Positions 25,501-32,504 of a stretch of DNA of 49,638 bases are shown here, one piece after another; the first letter of the stretch is position 1, and each line of letters opens with the position of its first letter. Under the pieces are notes generated by a model, which did not search any database, was not told the origin of the DNA, and worked only from the letters and a program-made list of their open reading frames with translations. The position numbers and the translations under genes are program-made. Origin of the DNA: JAGORM01 sp964406795 (GTDB lineage: Bacteria > Patescibacteriota > Microgenomatia > Levybacterales > GWA1-39-11); the NCBI GenBank assembly GCA_964406795.1, contig CAYOTA010000013.1, positions 1 through 49,638 on the forward strand, written 5' to 3'.

Positions 25501-25541
25501 ATGTATACTATTGCATATGATTACATACTATTGTATACTGT
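25501..25541. promoter_or_regulatory. Candidate operator: repeated ATACTATTG with 20-nt period
   Basis: ATACTATTG occurs at 25505-25513 and 25525-25533, exactly 20 nt apart (about two helical turns). GTATACT occurs at 25503-25509 and 25533-25539. The cluster lies in the 153-nt divergent space between the surface gene (start 25421) and the HTH gene (start 25575). It is a good candidate for the binding site of the HTH protein. Confidence 0.45.
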
Positions 25542-25562
25542 GTTTCACGATAACTTTTGTCT

Positions 25563-25568
25563 TATAAT
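25563..25568 (+). promoter_or_regulatory. -10 box TATAAT, 6 nt before the HTH gene
   Basis: A perfect TATAAT ends 6 nt before ATG 25575. It also decides the start: an upstream in-frame TTG at 25557 would lie before the -10 box. Confidence 0.65.
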
Positions 25569-25574
25569 TTTCTA

Positions 25575-25856
25575 ATGGAACAACTATTTAATGTCCGTCA
25601 AGCAGCCTATATATTAAAAGTGCATCCGCTAACACTGAGGCGATACGTTAAAGAAGGTAAACTGATTGCCGTCAGAGCAGGTGGAAACATTCGTATTAAA
25701 GAGTCAGACCTCTCTACTTTTCAGAAACAATTTGTCCCCGGAGAAAAAACCATAACAACACCAGTAGTCAGAAAAAAAGTTATTGAAATAAAAGTATTTA
25801 CAGACTCCGATCCATTTTTGAGAATGGACGGACGCGCCGCAACTGTTGATCTATAA
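25575..25856 (+). CDS. MerR/excisionase-type HTH DNA-binding protein (putative antitoxin)
   Basis: A 93-residue protein. Residues about 2-50 are a winged helix of the excisionase/HTH_17 type: LFNVRQAAYILKVHPLTLRR, followed by YVKEGKLIAVRAGGN and IRIKESDLSTFQK. The rest is a basic, probably unstructured tail that could contact a partner. The next gene, a PIN-domain protein, begins 2 nt after its stop, the usual order of antitoxin then toxin. In such pairs the DNA-binding protein represses its own promoter; the ATACTATTG repeats upstream fit that. Lambda-type excisionase is an alternative label, but no integrase is near. Confidence 0.75.
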   Translation: MEQLFNVRQAAYILKVHPLTLRRYVKEGKLIAVRAGGNIRIKESDLSTFQKQFVPGEKTITTPVVRKKVIEIKVFTDSDPFLRMDGRAATVDL

Positions 25857-25858
25857 TT

Positions 25859-26284
25859 ATGAGCGCACAAAGCAAACGAGTGTATATTTCCCCAAGCGTT
25901 TTTTACGCGTTTATTGACCGTGTTCATCCCAAACACGAACAAGCAAGCGCGTATTTTAGGTACTTTGCCCAGAATAACTATGCGCTTTTTGTAAGCATTG
26001 TAGACATCACGGAAGTCTATAATGATTTATACAAACGCATGAGTCCGTCTGTTGGAAAAGACTTCTTAAGAGTTCTATTTCTATCGGATATTAACATCCT
26101 CTACCCCGAAGAATCAGAAGGAAAATTAGCGCTTAAAACGCAGTTGAATTATGGAAACGATTCATTAAAATATCCGGAAAGTTTACGTGCTACTCTGTCC
26201 CAAAGGCGGGGAATTGGAAGTATTGCAAGCTTTGAATTTATGCACTCACTCTTTGGACTTGAGACCTTTTATCTTCCAATCTAA
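25859..26284 (+). CDS. PIN-domain protein (putative VapC-like toxin) with altered active site
   Basis: A 141-residue protein of typical VapC length. It has the PIN layout: first strand and helix VYISPSVFYAFID, middle SIVDITEVYNDLYKRM with the conserved Glu, a later Asp in GNDSLKYPESL, and the final SIASFEFMHSLFGLETFYLP, which matches the PIN C-terminus 'tfD..F....gl..~lp'. Active PIN RNases use Asp in the first strand (hhhDxS). Here that position is Ser, and the Asp of the last motif is Glu. Either the nuclease site is remodelled or the protein is inactive. It is co-transcribed with the HTH gene. Confidence 0.7.
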   Translation: MSAQSKRVYISPSVFYAFIDRVHPKHEQASAYFRYFAQNNYALFVSIVDITEVYNDLYKRMSPSVGKDFLRVLFLSDINILYPEESEGKLALKTQLNYGNDSLKYPESLRATLSQRRGIGSIASFEFMHSLFGLETFYLPI

Positions 26285-26336
26285 CCACTATCAAACTGTT
26301 AATTAATGTATCAATCTATAAACTAGTATTATAAAT

Positions 26337-27383
26337 TTAGAAGTTTCCGGAAGCAATTAATGTAAGTGTGTCTGTGTAGTCTGATGACGCTGGTGTTGTA
26401 TTCTCAGGTTTTGCTTTTATTAAAACTGATGCGCGTCCACTTACTACGGGAGCATTTGATGAGGACAATAATTCCCGAATGGTAGTATCCACTATTCCTA
26501 CGTTATCAGATGCTACATTATAAGGTGACACAAAGGATAAATTTGAAACGGTGTTTTCGCGAATTCCAAAACCTTTTTGAGCCACCGCCAAATTTGCAGA
26601 TGCGGAATCAATTGTATAGTTAACCGCAGTGCTTCTCAAACCGTTATTTAGACCATATACATATACCATTCCACCATTCTGTGCATTCGTTGCAAAATCT
26701 ACCCAAATTTTGTCATTTGCTGTAGATACAGATCCAACAGAAAGCGCTCCCATAGACACAGTATATGGAGGTGACGATTCAGTGTCAGTTGGCGCCACGT
26801 CTATATCAAATGTTAAGTAAGGATTCTCAGTTGCCAAAGACGCTTCTGGCCCTAAAGGTGTTTCTGTATAGCCTCCTTGACGCGCTTTTACTCGTACTTT
26901 ATACGTAGTTCCCTCGTTTAACCCTATGATATTGCTACCTACTCCTCCACCCCAAGCTGTATATGTCTGAAAATCTTCAGAACCAAGCGTAACACCTACG
27001 GTTCCATCCGTTTGTACCCACTCTGTAGTTACAAAATTATCATCAGAGATTGCTATTGCGTATGTAGTGTCAGTCGGATTATTGGAGATATTTAAAATTA
27101 TGTGAAGCATATTGTAGGAATCATTGGGGTTGGTTAATGTTGGCACACCTGGAGTATTTGACATCTGCAAAAATAAAAGACCTGACCGCGCTTTATAATT
27201 TGTGGAAGTTTGGTTGCCGGAAGCCTCTCCCAAGATTCCTTCAAGTGAATAATTGGTTGAAGACATACTATCTCCTCCTGCTCCAAATCCGTAGGAATCA
27301 AGTCGGTAATTAGTGGACGAAGGAAGCACTAATAAGGGAAACACTAGACAACTTAAACCAAGTGATCGCCATAAATCTTTCAT
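26337..27383 (-). CDS. Secreted beta-rich surface protein
   Basis: A 348-residue protein. The longest frame starts at 27422, but a TATAAT (27414-27419, complement) overlaps that start. The ATG at 27383 gives a normal signal peptide (MKDLWRSLGLSCLVFPLLVL), so I start there. After the signal come repeats of the type SSTNYRLDSYGFGAGG, SSTNYSLEGILGEASG and TSTNYKARSG, then a fibronectin III-like domain (about 80-190), then a C-terminal sandwich that ends DYTDTLTLIASGNF. The final motif recurs at the end of the protein at 30081-31196 (DYTDTWDVVGAGNF). It is the last gene of a minus-strand run with two DUF916-like proteins. A structural or adhesin role is inference. Confidence 0.75.
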   Translation of the reverse strand: MKDLWRSLGLSCLVFPLLVLPSSTNYRLDSYGFGAGGDSMSSTNYSLEGILGEASGNQTSTNYKARSGLLFLQMSNTPGVPTLTNPNDSYNMLHIILNISNNPTDTTYAIAISDDNFVTTEWVQTDGTVGVTLGSEDFQTYTAWGGGVGSNIIGLNEGTTYKVRVKARQGGYTETPLGPEASLATENPYLTFDIDVAPTDTESSPPYTVSMGALSVGSVSTANDKIWVDFATNAQNGGMVYVYGLNNGLRSTAVNYTIDSASANLAVAQKGFGIRENTVSNLSFVSPYNVASDNVGIVDTTIRELLSSSNAPVVSGRASVLIKAKPENTTPASSDYTDTLTLIASGNF

Positions 27384-27413
27384 ATTTTTCTTTATGTTTC
27401 TCTTTATGCTTCT

Positions 27414-27419
27414 ATTATA
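27414..27419 (-). promoter_or_regulatory. -10 box TATAAT before 26337-27383
   Basis: On the minus strand TATAAT ends 30 nt before ATG 27383. Its position makes the upstream ATG at 27422 untranscribed from this promoter. Confidence 0.5.
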
Positions 27420-27425
27420 CATGCG

Positions 27426-28010
27426 TTAGTTAAAAGTAAGCGAATTAAGGATAGTATCAAATTCAGAATCAAGATTCTCAAGTGTACTTGCCGTCAGTGT
27501 TATGACCGCATACGAATCAGAATCAAAGCTGAATGCAGTCTTCTGATACCCTTCAGTTGTATTTTTAAACATAAGATATGTTCTTCCTTTAATTACTTTT
27601 TGGGATTCTGTATAGTCTTTGCTTTGTCTTCTAAATGAAATTCCTTCCATTTGCTCAAATGTCCCGACTTTTCCATCCCGTAGGTAGGCGACAATATTCC
27701 CGCGCGGAGACTCTATGTTAAAATAGGTGTCGCATATCCCAGTAGATCTCTCAAACCCAACTTTAAACGGCATAACAAATGTAAAACATGTACCAACAGA
27801 TACTTTTGTTCCCTTCAAGCTAGTCTTATCCTTTTCTAGAAGTGCGCCAAGCTTAGAATTATTAAGTGCTTTTTGAGATTTTATAAATTCTTCTGACCGC
27901 TTAGAAATTCCTTGATCAATATTTTTACCAAAGAACTTTTCAAACAAAAAAATACCTCCAAAAATAAGTACTCCTAAAACTATTAGACCAATAACTATTT
28001 TCTTAATCAT
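27426..28010 (-). CDS. Single-pass membrane protein, unknown function
   Basis: A 194-residue protein with one membrane helix (about residues 5-27), a coiled Lys/Ser-rich stretch (30-60), and a small extracellular alpha/beta domain (70-194) with two Cys residues (GTCFTF and GICDTYF) that could form a disulfide. The end LENLDSEFDTILNSLTFN is typical of small membrane-linked domains of the PsbP/Mog1 type that bacteria carry as solute-exposed modules; that comparison is weak. It overlaps the upstream gene by 8 nt (ATGATTAA) with no Shine-Dalgarno sequence, so it is translationally coupled to the DUF916-like genes. Confidence 0.6.
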   Translation of the reverse strand: MIKKIVIGLIVLGVLIFGGIFLFEKFFGKNIDQGISKRSEEFIKSQKALNNSKLGALLEKDKTSLKGTKVSVGTCFTFVMPFKVGFERSTGICDTYFNIESPRGNIVAYLRDGKVGTFEQMEGISFRRQSKDYTESQKVIKGRTYLMFKNTTEGYQKTAFSFDSDSYAVITLTASTLENLDSEFDTILNSLTFN

Positions 28011-28929
28011 GGGAGGACTTTTTGCATCTTTTTACTATACCTTTTCTGTATATTACTATTAAGAATGTGATCAAAGTAATGCCACCTATAAACCAAGGAT
28101 TTATATAGATATATACTTCTGAGTAAGAAAATTTTGTTTTATTCAGAGAATCACGACCCTGAAGCTTTAACGTATTAATTGAAATAGGAAACTCAAAAGC
28201 AATATTTCTAAAATACACAGGAACACGTCTTATGGATTGAGGAAATACTCTAACAGAAGGTTCATTTATAATTCCTTTAAAAATTTTTCTTCCAAACATA
28301 TCATAAATATCAGCAGTCCCATAAGGAATTAAATAAGTATTTCCGTCATTTTGAAGTGTCACAAATCCTGTTGCAGGATTTGAAAATGAAATGGCAGAAG
28401 ATGGGAATGAGAAGTCTTTAAATGATAAGTTATAGCGTTCACCGCCCTGCTTTGTAACATAAATAAGACCCGAAATAGCTGGAGCAACGGAGGGTTTATC
28501 CCCCTCCTGTGTTATCTCACGCGCCACTACTGCCGCATAATGGCTACCTGGCGTGAGATCCTGTCTATTTTGAATGGTTACGACAATCTCCTCTTTTTCA
28601 CCTGGAGAAAGGATGATGTTGGGATTTTTAAATATTAAAAAAGATGACAATGAATAGGAATAATTAGAGGCAGATTTGCCTAAAAACCCAATGGTTCCTA
28701 AATCATCCTTTTGCTGAAAATCTATACTGAATAACTCGAAAGACAAAGATTTGTCTGTCGTATTTTTTAAAAAGAAAGAGATGAGTACCTCTTCCTGGGG
28801 ATTTTTAACCACTACGTCAACGTACGCTGGCAAAAGGGTAATGGTATTCTTCGTTTGAGCGTTAGCAGGACCTGCAAAAAAGACTGCATAGAAAAGCAAC
28901 CCACACAAACTTAGGCAGATTTTATTCAT
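28003..28929 (-). CDS. DUF916/WxLIP-like surface protein with C-terminal membrane helix (second of a tandem pair)
   Basis: A 308-residue protein. I start at ATG 28929, where MNKICLSLCGLLFYAVFF gives a proper signal peptide ending PANAQ; a longer frame begins at 29040 but its N-terminus lies inside the upstream gene. Two Ig-like domains follow: ITLLPAYVDVVVKNPQEEVL to about 130, and RYNLSFKDFSFPSSAISF onward. A membrane helix near residues 278-298 and a Lys-rich tail end the protein. The layout matches WxL-interacting (DUF916) proteins. It is a paralogue of the upstream gene, and its start codon overlaps that gene's stop (TAATG). Confidence 0.65.
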   Translation of the reverse strand: MNKICLSLCGLLFYAVFFAGPANAQTKNTITLLPAYVDVVVKNPQEEVLISFFLKNTTDKSLSFELFSIDFQQKDDLGTIGFLGKSASNYSYSLSSFLIFKNPNIILSPGEKEEIVVTIQNRQDLTPGSHYAAVVAREITQEGDKPSVAPAISGLIYVTKQGGERYNLSFKDFSFPSSAISFSNPATGFVTLQNDGNTYLIPYGTADIYDMFGRKIFKGIINEPSVRVFPQSIRRVPVYFRNIAFEFPISINTLKLQGRDSLNKTKFSYSEVYIYINPWFIGGITLITFLIVIYRKGIVKRCKKSSHD

Positions 28930-29999
28930 TATTTCTTGAGTAGCTTTCTTATGACACTCTTTAAAATCATTGTTATTCCAATGAGTGCAAGCAACATGAC
29001 AAGTAAGACACCGCCTACAATTTTCCATGGAATGATCCAAAATGAAACAGTTGCTTCCATGGGAATATCCCGCTCACCATTGTCATAAACAACCAATGCA
29101 TGTGCCGTGTAACGACCGAACCTAAACTGATTTGCCTTGGAAAAATCATATACTGTTTCGTACTCGTTTTCTCCCTTGCTATTTTTAATAGCTATCCCAT
29201 CCTTCGTTTTTATTTTACGTGTTATAAATCCGTCATTCCATGCTACATTCATGACGCGAGTTGCCCCCGGCAACACATTTCCGCGACCCTTATTTACCGG
29301 TATAAAAGCTATGTCCTTATTCCACATGGAATCAATAAATATATCTCCTGCAGGCACTACATGGATATTGCCCTCATTTTTAAAGGTAATGTTAAAGTTG
29401 GCTGGTAAATATTCAAAGAACAATTTATTAGTCGAAAAATCCGTAATTTGAAGCTCGCGCTTTGCGTTAGGTGAAGAAACATCCAGTAAGACAGGTAATG
29501 CAACTGAGCCTTCAACGCTTGATGTATCTTTTTCATCCTCATCTGACAAACGGGACACTACAACTGCATAATAATATCCCAATGCGGCATCAGTGGGTGG
29601 ACTGACAGTAAATGAGATGGTTTTAGTTTGACCGGGCTGAAGTATAAATGCGTCATCTGAAATATCAAGCCAAGATGAATACTCATCACCCTTCTCCAAA
29701 TCAACAATAACTGGCCTACCTTTATCTGAAGATGTGAACTTTGAAATCGATATTTTTAAGTTTTCTGGAAATGTATTATTATTACGCAGCCTAAATTCAG
29801 AAGAAATTTCCTCCCCAGGCTTTGTTAAAAGAGTTACATAAGTGGGAGACAAAGACAGATTAATTCCTGCAGGTGGGGCATTTGTTGGTACAACTACTCT
29901 GTTTTTCTTTGGAGTAACTGACTGGGCAAAGGCAGTACTCACCAGCATTGACTGTGTTAATAAGCACAAACCAAGAATGATAAAGATATGTTTTTTCAT
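28929..29999 (-). CDS. DUF916/WxLIP-like surface protein with C-terminal membrane helix (first of a tandem pair)
   Basis: A 356-residue protein with a signal peptide (1-26, cleavage near AFAQ). The first Ig-like domain begins INLSLSPTYVTLLTKPGEEI and includes ILQPGQTKTISFTVSPP and GYYYAVVVSRLSDE. A second Ig-like domain follows (about 165-315). It ends in a membrane helix (KIVGGVLLVMLLALIGITMI) and basic tail. In Firmicutes, proteins of this build bind WxL surface proteins and hold them at the wall. The genes around it encode beta-rich secreted proteins, which suits such a role, although no WxL motif was seen. TATAGA lies about 12 nt before the ATG. Confidence 0.7.
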   Translation of the reverse strand: MKKHIFIILGLCLLTQSMLVSTAFAQSVTPKKNRVVVPTNAPPAGINLSLSPTYVTLLTKPGEEISSEFRLRNNNTFPENLKISISKFTSSDKGRPVIVDLEKGDEYSSWLDISDDAFILQPGQTKTISFTVSPPTDAALGYYYAVVVSRLSDEDEKDTSSVEGSVALPVLLDVSSPNAKRELQITDFSTNKLFFEYLPANFNITFKNEGNIHVVPAGDIFIDSMWNKDIAFIPVNKGRGNVLPGATRVMNVAWNDGFITRKIKTKDGIAIKNSKGENEYETVYDFSKANQFRFGRYTAHALVVYDNGERDIPMEATVSFWIIPWKIVGGVLLVMLLALIGITMILKSVIRKLLKK

Positions 30000-30028
30000 T
30001 AAATGTAATCTCTATACTCCATTTTACC

Positions 30029-30058
30029 AAAAAATCCCGCCTTATTCTGGCAGGATTT
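30029..30058 (-). terminator. Intrinsic terminator after the surface gene 30081-31196
   Basis: Read on the minus strand, AAATCCTGCC (30058-30049) pairs with GGCGGGATTT (30041-30032) with one mismatch and a 7-nt loop, followed by a run of six Ts (30034-30029). It separates the 30081 gene from the DUF916-like genes downstream. Confidence 0.8.
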
Positions 30059-30080
30059 GCGTAAGTTATGTAAGAAAATT

Positions 30081-31196
30081 TTAAAAGTTACCGGCTCCTA
30101 CAACATCCCACGTATCAGTATAGTCAGTGGCTGACTGCTGCACTGCCGAAATCGCTGCTATAACAGTAGGCGTAATTGTGTCGGAGTCCGCTTGACCTGT
30201 GGAATAAGCTACCTCTTCATAAGCTGTAGAGAGTACACCACCGCTGGTTGTTCCATTTCCGTCAAATTCTGTAGTAGGAATGAGTGTTCCTGTACTTGCC
30301 CCACCTTGTGCTGTGGCTATGTCCACAACATAACAGTTGGCTCCGTTAGAACACGTAACAGGCGAGCCGGTATTAGTTGATGATATAGAACCTCCTGTAG
30401 AAGCTGAAACAAGTGCTGCAGTAGCCCCTTCACTTCTAATCCATACCGCATATCCATTGCCGGCATTTGTATCTACATCAATTCCAGGACTCATTGCGTT
30501 TGTAGATACTGAACTGGGAGATAAAACACCCAACGGAAGTGTCTGATCAGCTATTGTAAAGTTAAATGTAGGATTAACGGTAGCCGTAACAGTGACCTGA
30601 TCACTTGTAGCAGAGGATAGTGTGTCAACTGCAACCTGGGTTGAATCAATGGCCGCACTTGCCGCAGTAAGTGTCGCAACAGTTATGATATGTGTCCCCG
30701 CATTTCCTCCCGATGGATTTGTAATACAGGTAGTAGAACTGCACGTTAGATAAAATCCATATAATGTAGTTGCTGAGGACATACTGGTGACGTCAAACGT
30801 TACGTCTCCTCCGGAAACTGCTGAAGCCTCAGTGTTGGTGATGGTTGCGCCCGTTACAGACTCTCCTTGAAATGTTGAGGGAAGCCCTGTTATAGATGTA
30901 TCAAAGTTAGTTGCAGTGGCATTAACTGTGAACGCATTGGTAGTTGGGAAGGTAAGTCTAACTTTACCAATTGTACCCACGGTTGTTGGTTTTACAAGAA
31001 TCAGGATTTTGTATCCTGTGGTTGTATTAAATAATGCGCCAGCCCCCATTCTATCAAGCCGTACTACAGCCTCAGTCAAACCGGCAGCTTGAGACTTTAC
31101 AGAAAGGACTGTTGAGAAAACATTGAATACGAGTATACATATGAGTAATAAGGCAAGTTTTCGCTTTTTGAAATAAAATAATGGCAGATATTTCAT
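30081..31196 (-). CDS. Secreted beta-rich surface protein
   Basis: A 371-residue protein with a basic N-terminus and signal peptide (about 12-38, SQAA). Its start (LTEAVVRLDRMGAGALFN) matches the start of the 891-residue protein at 8550-11225. The middle is Thr/Ser-rich beta strand with two Cys pairs (LTCSSTTC; VTCSNGANC) that look like disulfide loops. The C-terminus ends DYTDTWDVVGAGNF, the same ending as the protein at 26337-27383. It has its own promoter and terminator, so it is a single-gene unit. It lacks a membrane anchor or sorting signal that I recognise; the shared ending could be the last strand of a common domain. Confidence 0.75.
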   Translation of the reverse strand: MKYLPLFYFKKRKLALLLICILVFNVFSTVLSVKSQAAGLTEAVVRLDRMGAGALFNTTTGYKILILVKPTTVGTIGKVRLTFPTTNAFTVNATATNFDTSITGLPSTFQGESVTGATITNTEASAVSGGDVTFDVTSMSSATTLYGFYLTCSSTTCITNPSGGNAGTHIITVATLTAASAAIDSTQVAVDTLSSATSDQVTVTATVNPTFNFTIADQTLPLGVLSPSSVSTNAMSPGIDVDTNAGNGYAVWIRSEGATAALVSASTGGSISSTNTGSPVTCSNGANCYVVDIATAQGGASTGTLIPTTEFDGNGTTSGGVLSTAYEEVAYSTGQADSDTITPTVIAAISAVQQSATDYTDTWDVVGAGNF

Positions 31197-31205
31197 GTTG
31201 TATTT

Positions 31206-31234
31206 AGTATCCGGTTAATTGAGAAAAAAGTCAA
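31206..31234 (-). promoter_or_regulatory. Promoter of 30081-31196: TTGACT - 17 nt - GATACT
   Basis: On the minus strand, TTGACT (31234-31229) and GATACT (31211-31206) are separated by 17 nt. The -10 box ends 9 nt before the ATG at 31196, so the leader is only a few bases long. Confidence 0.6.
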
Positions 31235-31283
31235 GTGCTACTACTATAAAAATGCTTTACATTGTAAGTATTTTTAAAAATCG

Positions 31284-31312
31284 TTTACAAATTTTTAAAT
31301 TAGAATTACAAT
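31284..31312 (+). promoter_or_regulatory. Promoter of 31323-32477: TTTACA - 17 nt - TACAAT
   Basis: TTTACA (31284-31289) and TACAAT (31307-31312) lie 17 nt apart and end 10 nt before the ATG. With the promoter at 31206-31234 this forms a compact divergent pair in a 126-nt space. Confidence 0.65.
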
Positions 31313-31322
31313 CTACACACAC

Positions 31323-32477
31323 ATGAAGATTACTAAATGCCGAATCTGTAAGTATAAACGGCTAAAAAATGTAGGGACACTCGGCTCTATTGCTATTTCT
31401 GATTTTACAAAAACGCCAACTAAAGGAACCGTGTATCAGCTGCAGCTTGTTTACTGCAGTAACTGCGCGCTTCTCCAGCTGGCACACAACCCGTCACGTA
31501 AAAAAATGTACGAGGATCATTATTGGTATGAGTCCTCTCTTAACCCTACTATAACAGCTGACCTAAAGTCTGTTGTTTCCGATGCGCTACTTGAGACAAC
31601 ACCGCAAAAAGATGATATCTGGATGGATATAGGTGCAAATGATGGAACACTACTCTCTTTTGTGCCAAAAAAATTTACAAGAATCGGTGTTGACCCGGCA
31701 CGAAATTTAAGAATTAGTCTCACAAAATACGCTGATAAAATTATCCAAACATATTTTGATCGCGCTAAAATTTCCAAAAAAGCAAAAATTATAACGGCCA
31801 TAGCCATGTTTTACGATCTACCAAACCCACATACGTTTACAAGAAAACTTAAACAAACGCTGCAAGACGATGGAATAGCCATCATTCAATTAATGACGTT
31901 AGCCCCCATGATAGAACAAAATGATGTTGGTAATATTTGTCATGAACATATTGAGTACTACTCCTACAAATCACTTGTAACTCTTTTTGAGATGCATGGT
32001 CTTGAAATTTATAAGGTCAAAACAAACTCAATGAACGGAGGAAGTTATAGACTGTTTATAAGGCATACACAAAAAGGAAGTGTAAAATTTAAAGAAAAAA
32101 ATTATACACTCTCAGATTTCAAAAAATTCTTTGAGAATATTAAAAAGAACAAGAAAGATTTTATTGAGTTCTTAAAAAAGAGCAAAAAGGATGGAAAAAA
32201 AATTGTAGCATACGGAGCCAGCACAAAAGGAAATACTATTTTTCAATATTATGGCTTAACGCACAAAGATATACCGGGTGTTGTAGACATAAATCCACAA
32301 AAAAATGGCAGGTTTCTGATTCATTCCGGAATACCAATTACAAATTCTATTCCGAAATGCGACTATTTATGGGTATTACCGTATGCTTTTTTAGATTATT
32401 TCGTACAAAAAGAAAAAATGTTTAGGAAAAATGGAGGTAAATTTGTGGTGTCCACCCCAAAAGTAAGAGTGATTTAA
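31323..32477 (+). CDS. SAM-dependent sugar C-methyltransferase (TylC3/NovU-like)
   Basis: A 384-residue protein with the three-part layout of NDP-hexose C-methyltransferases. The N-terminus has a zinc site with Cys6, Cys9, Cys45 and Cys48 (CRIC, CSNC). The middle is a Rossmann SAM-binding domain with WMDIGANDGTLL at about residue 100. The C-terminal domain (about 285-384) carries VAYGASTKGNTIFQYYGL and GVVDINPQKNGRF. The His-Glu segment CHEHIEYYSYKSL is the conserved catalytic region. Family members add a branching methyl group to a keto sugar. With the DegT-like enzyme and the epimerase this suggests synthesis of an unusual deoxy or branched sugar, though the genes are 14-19 kb apart. Confidence 0.85.
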   Translation: MKITKCRICKYKRLKNVGTLGSIAISDFTKTPTKGTVYQLQLVYCSNCALLQLAHNPSRKKMYEDHYWYESSLNPTITADLKSVVSDALLETTPQKDDIWMDIGANDGTLLSFVPKKFTRIGVDPARNLRISLTKYADKIIQTYFDRAKISKKAKIITAIAMFYDLPNPHTFTRKLKQTLQDDGIAIIQLMTLAPMIEQNDVGNICHEHIEYYSYKSLVTLFEMHGLEIYKVKTNSMNGGSYRLFIRHTQKGSVKFKEKNYTLSDFKKFFENIKKNKKDFIEFLKKSKKDGKKIVAYGASTKGNTIFQYYGLTHKDIPGVVDINPQKNGRFLIHSGIPITNSIPKCDYLWVLPYAFLDYFVQKEKMFRKNGGKFVVSTPKVRVI

Positions 32478-32478
32478 T

Positions 32479-32504
32479 GTTAGAGGTTAGTAGTTAGAGG
32501 TTAC
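32479..32504. repeat. Short GTTAGAGGTTA direct repeat between genes
   Basis: GTTAGAGGTTA occurs twice, separated by GTA, and fills the gap between the stop codons of two converging genes. A related GTTAGTAGTTA stretch occurs on the minus strand near 44279-44310. Confidence 0.6.

Noticed and set aside
28930..29040. N-terminal extension MDHSMENCRRCLTC with Cys and His residues as a zinc motif of the DUF916-like gene
   Set aside because: It is out-of-frame translation of the end of the preceding gene. The signal peptide begins at the internal ATG 28929, so the Cys motif is accidental.
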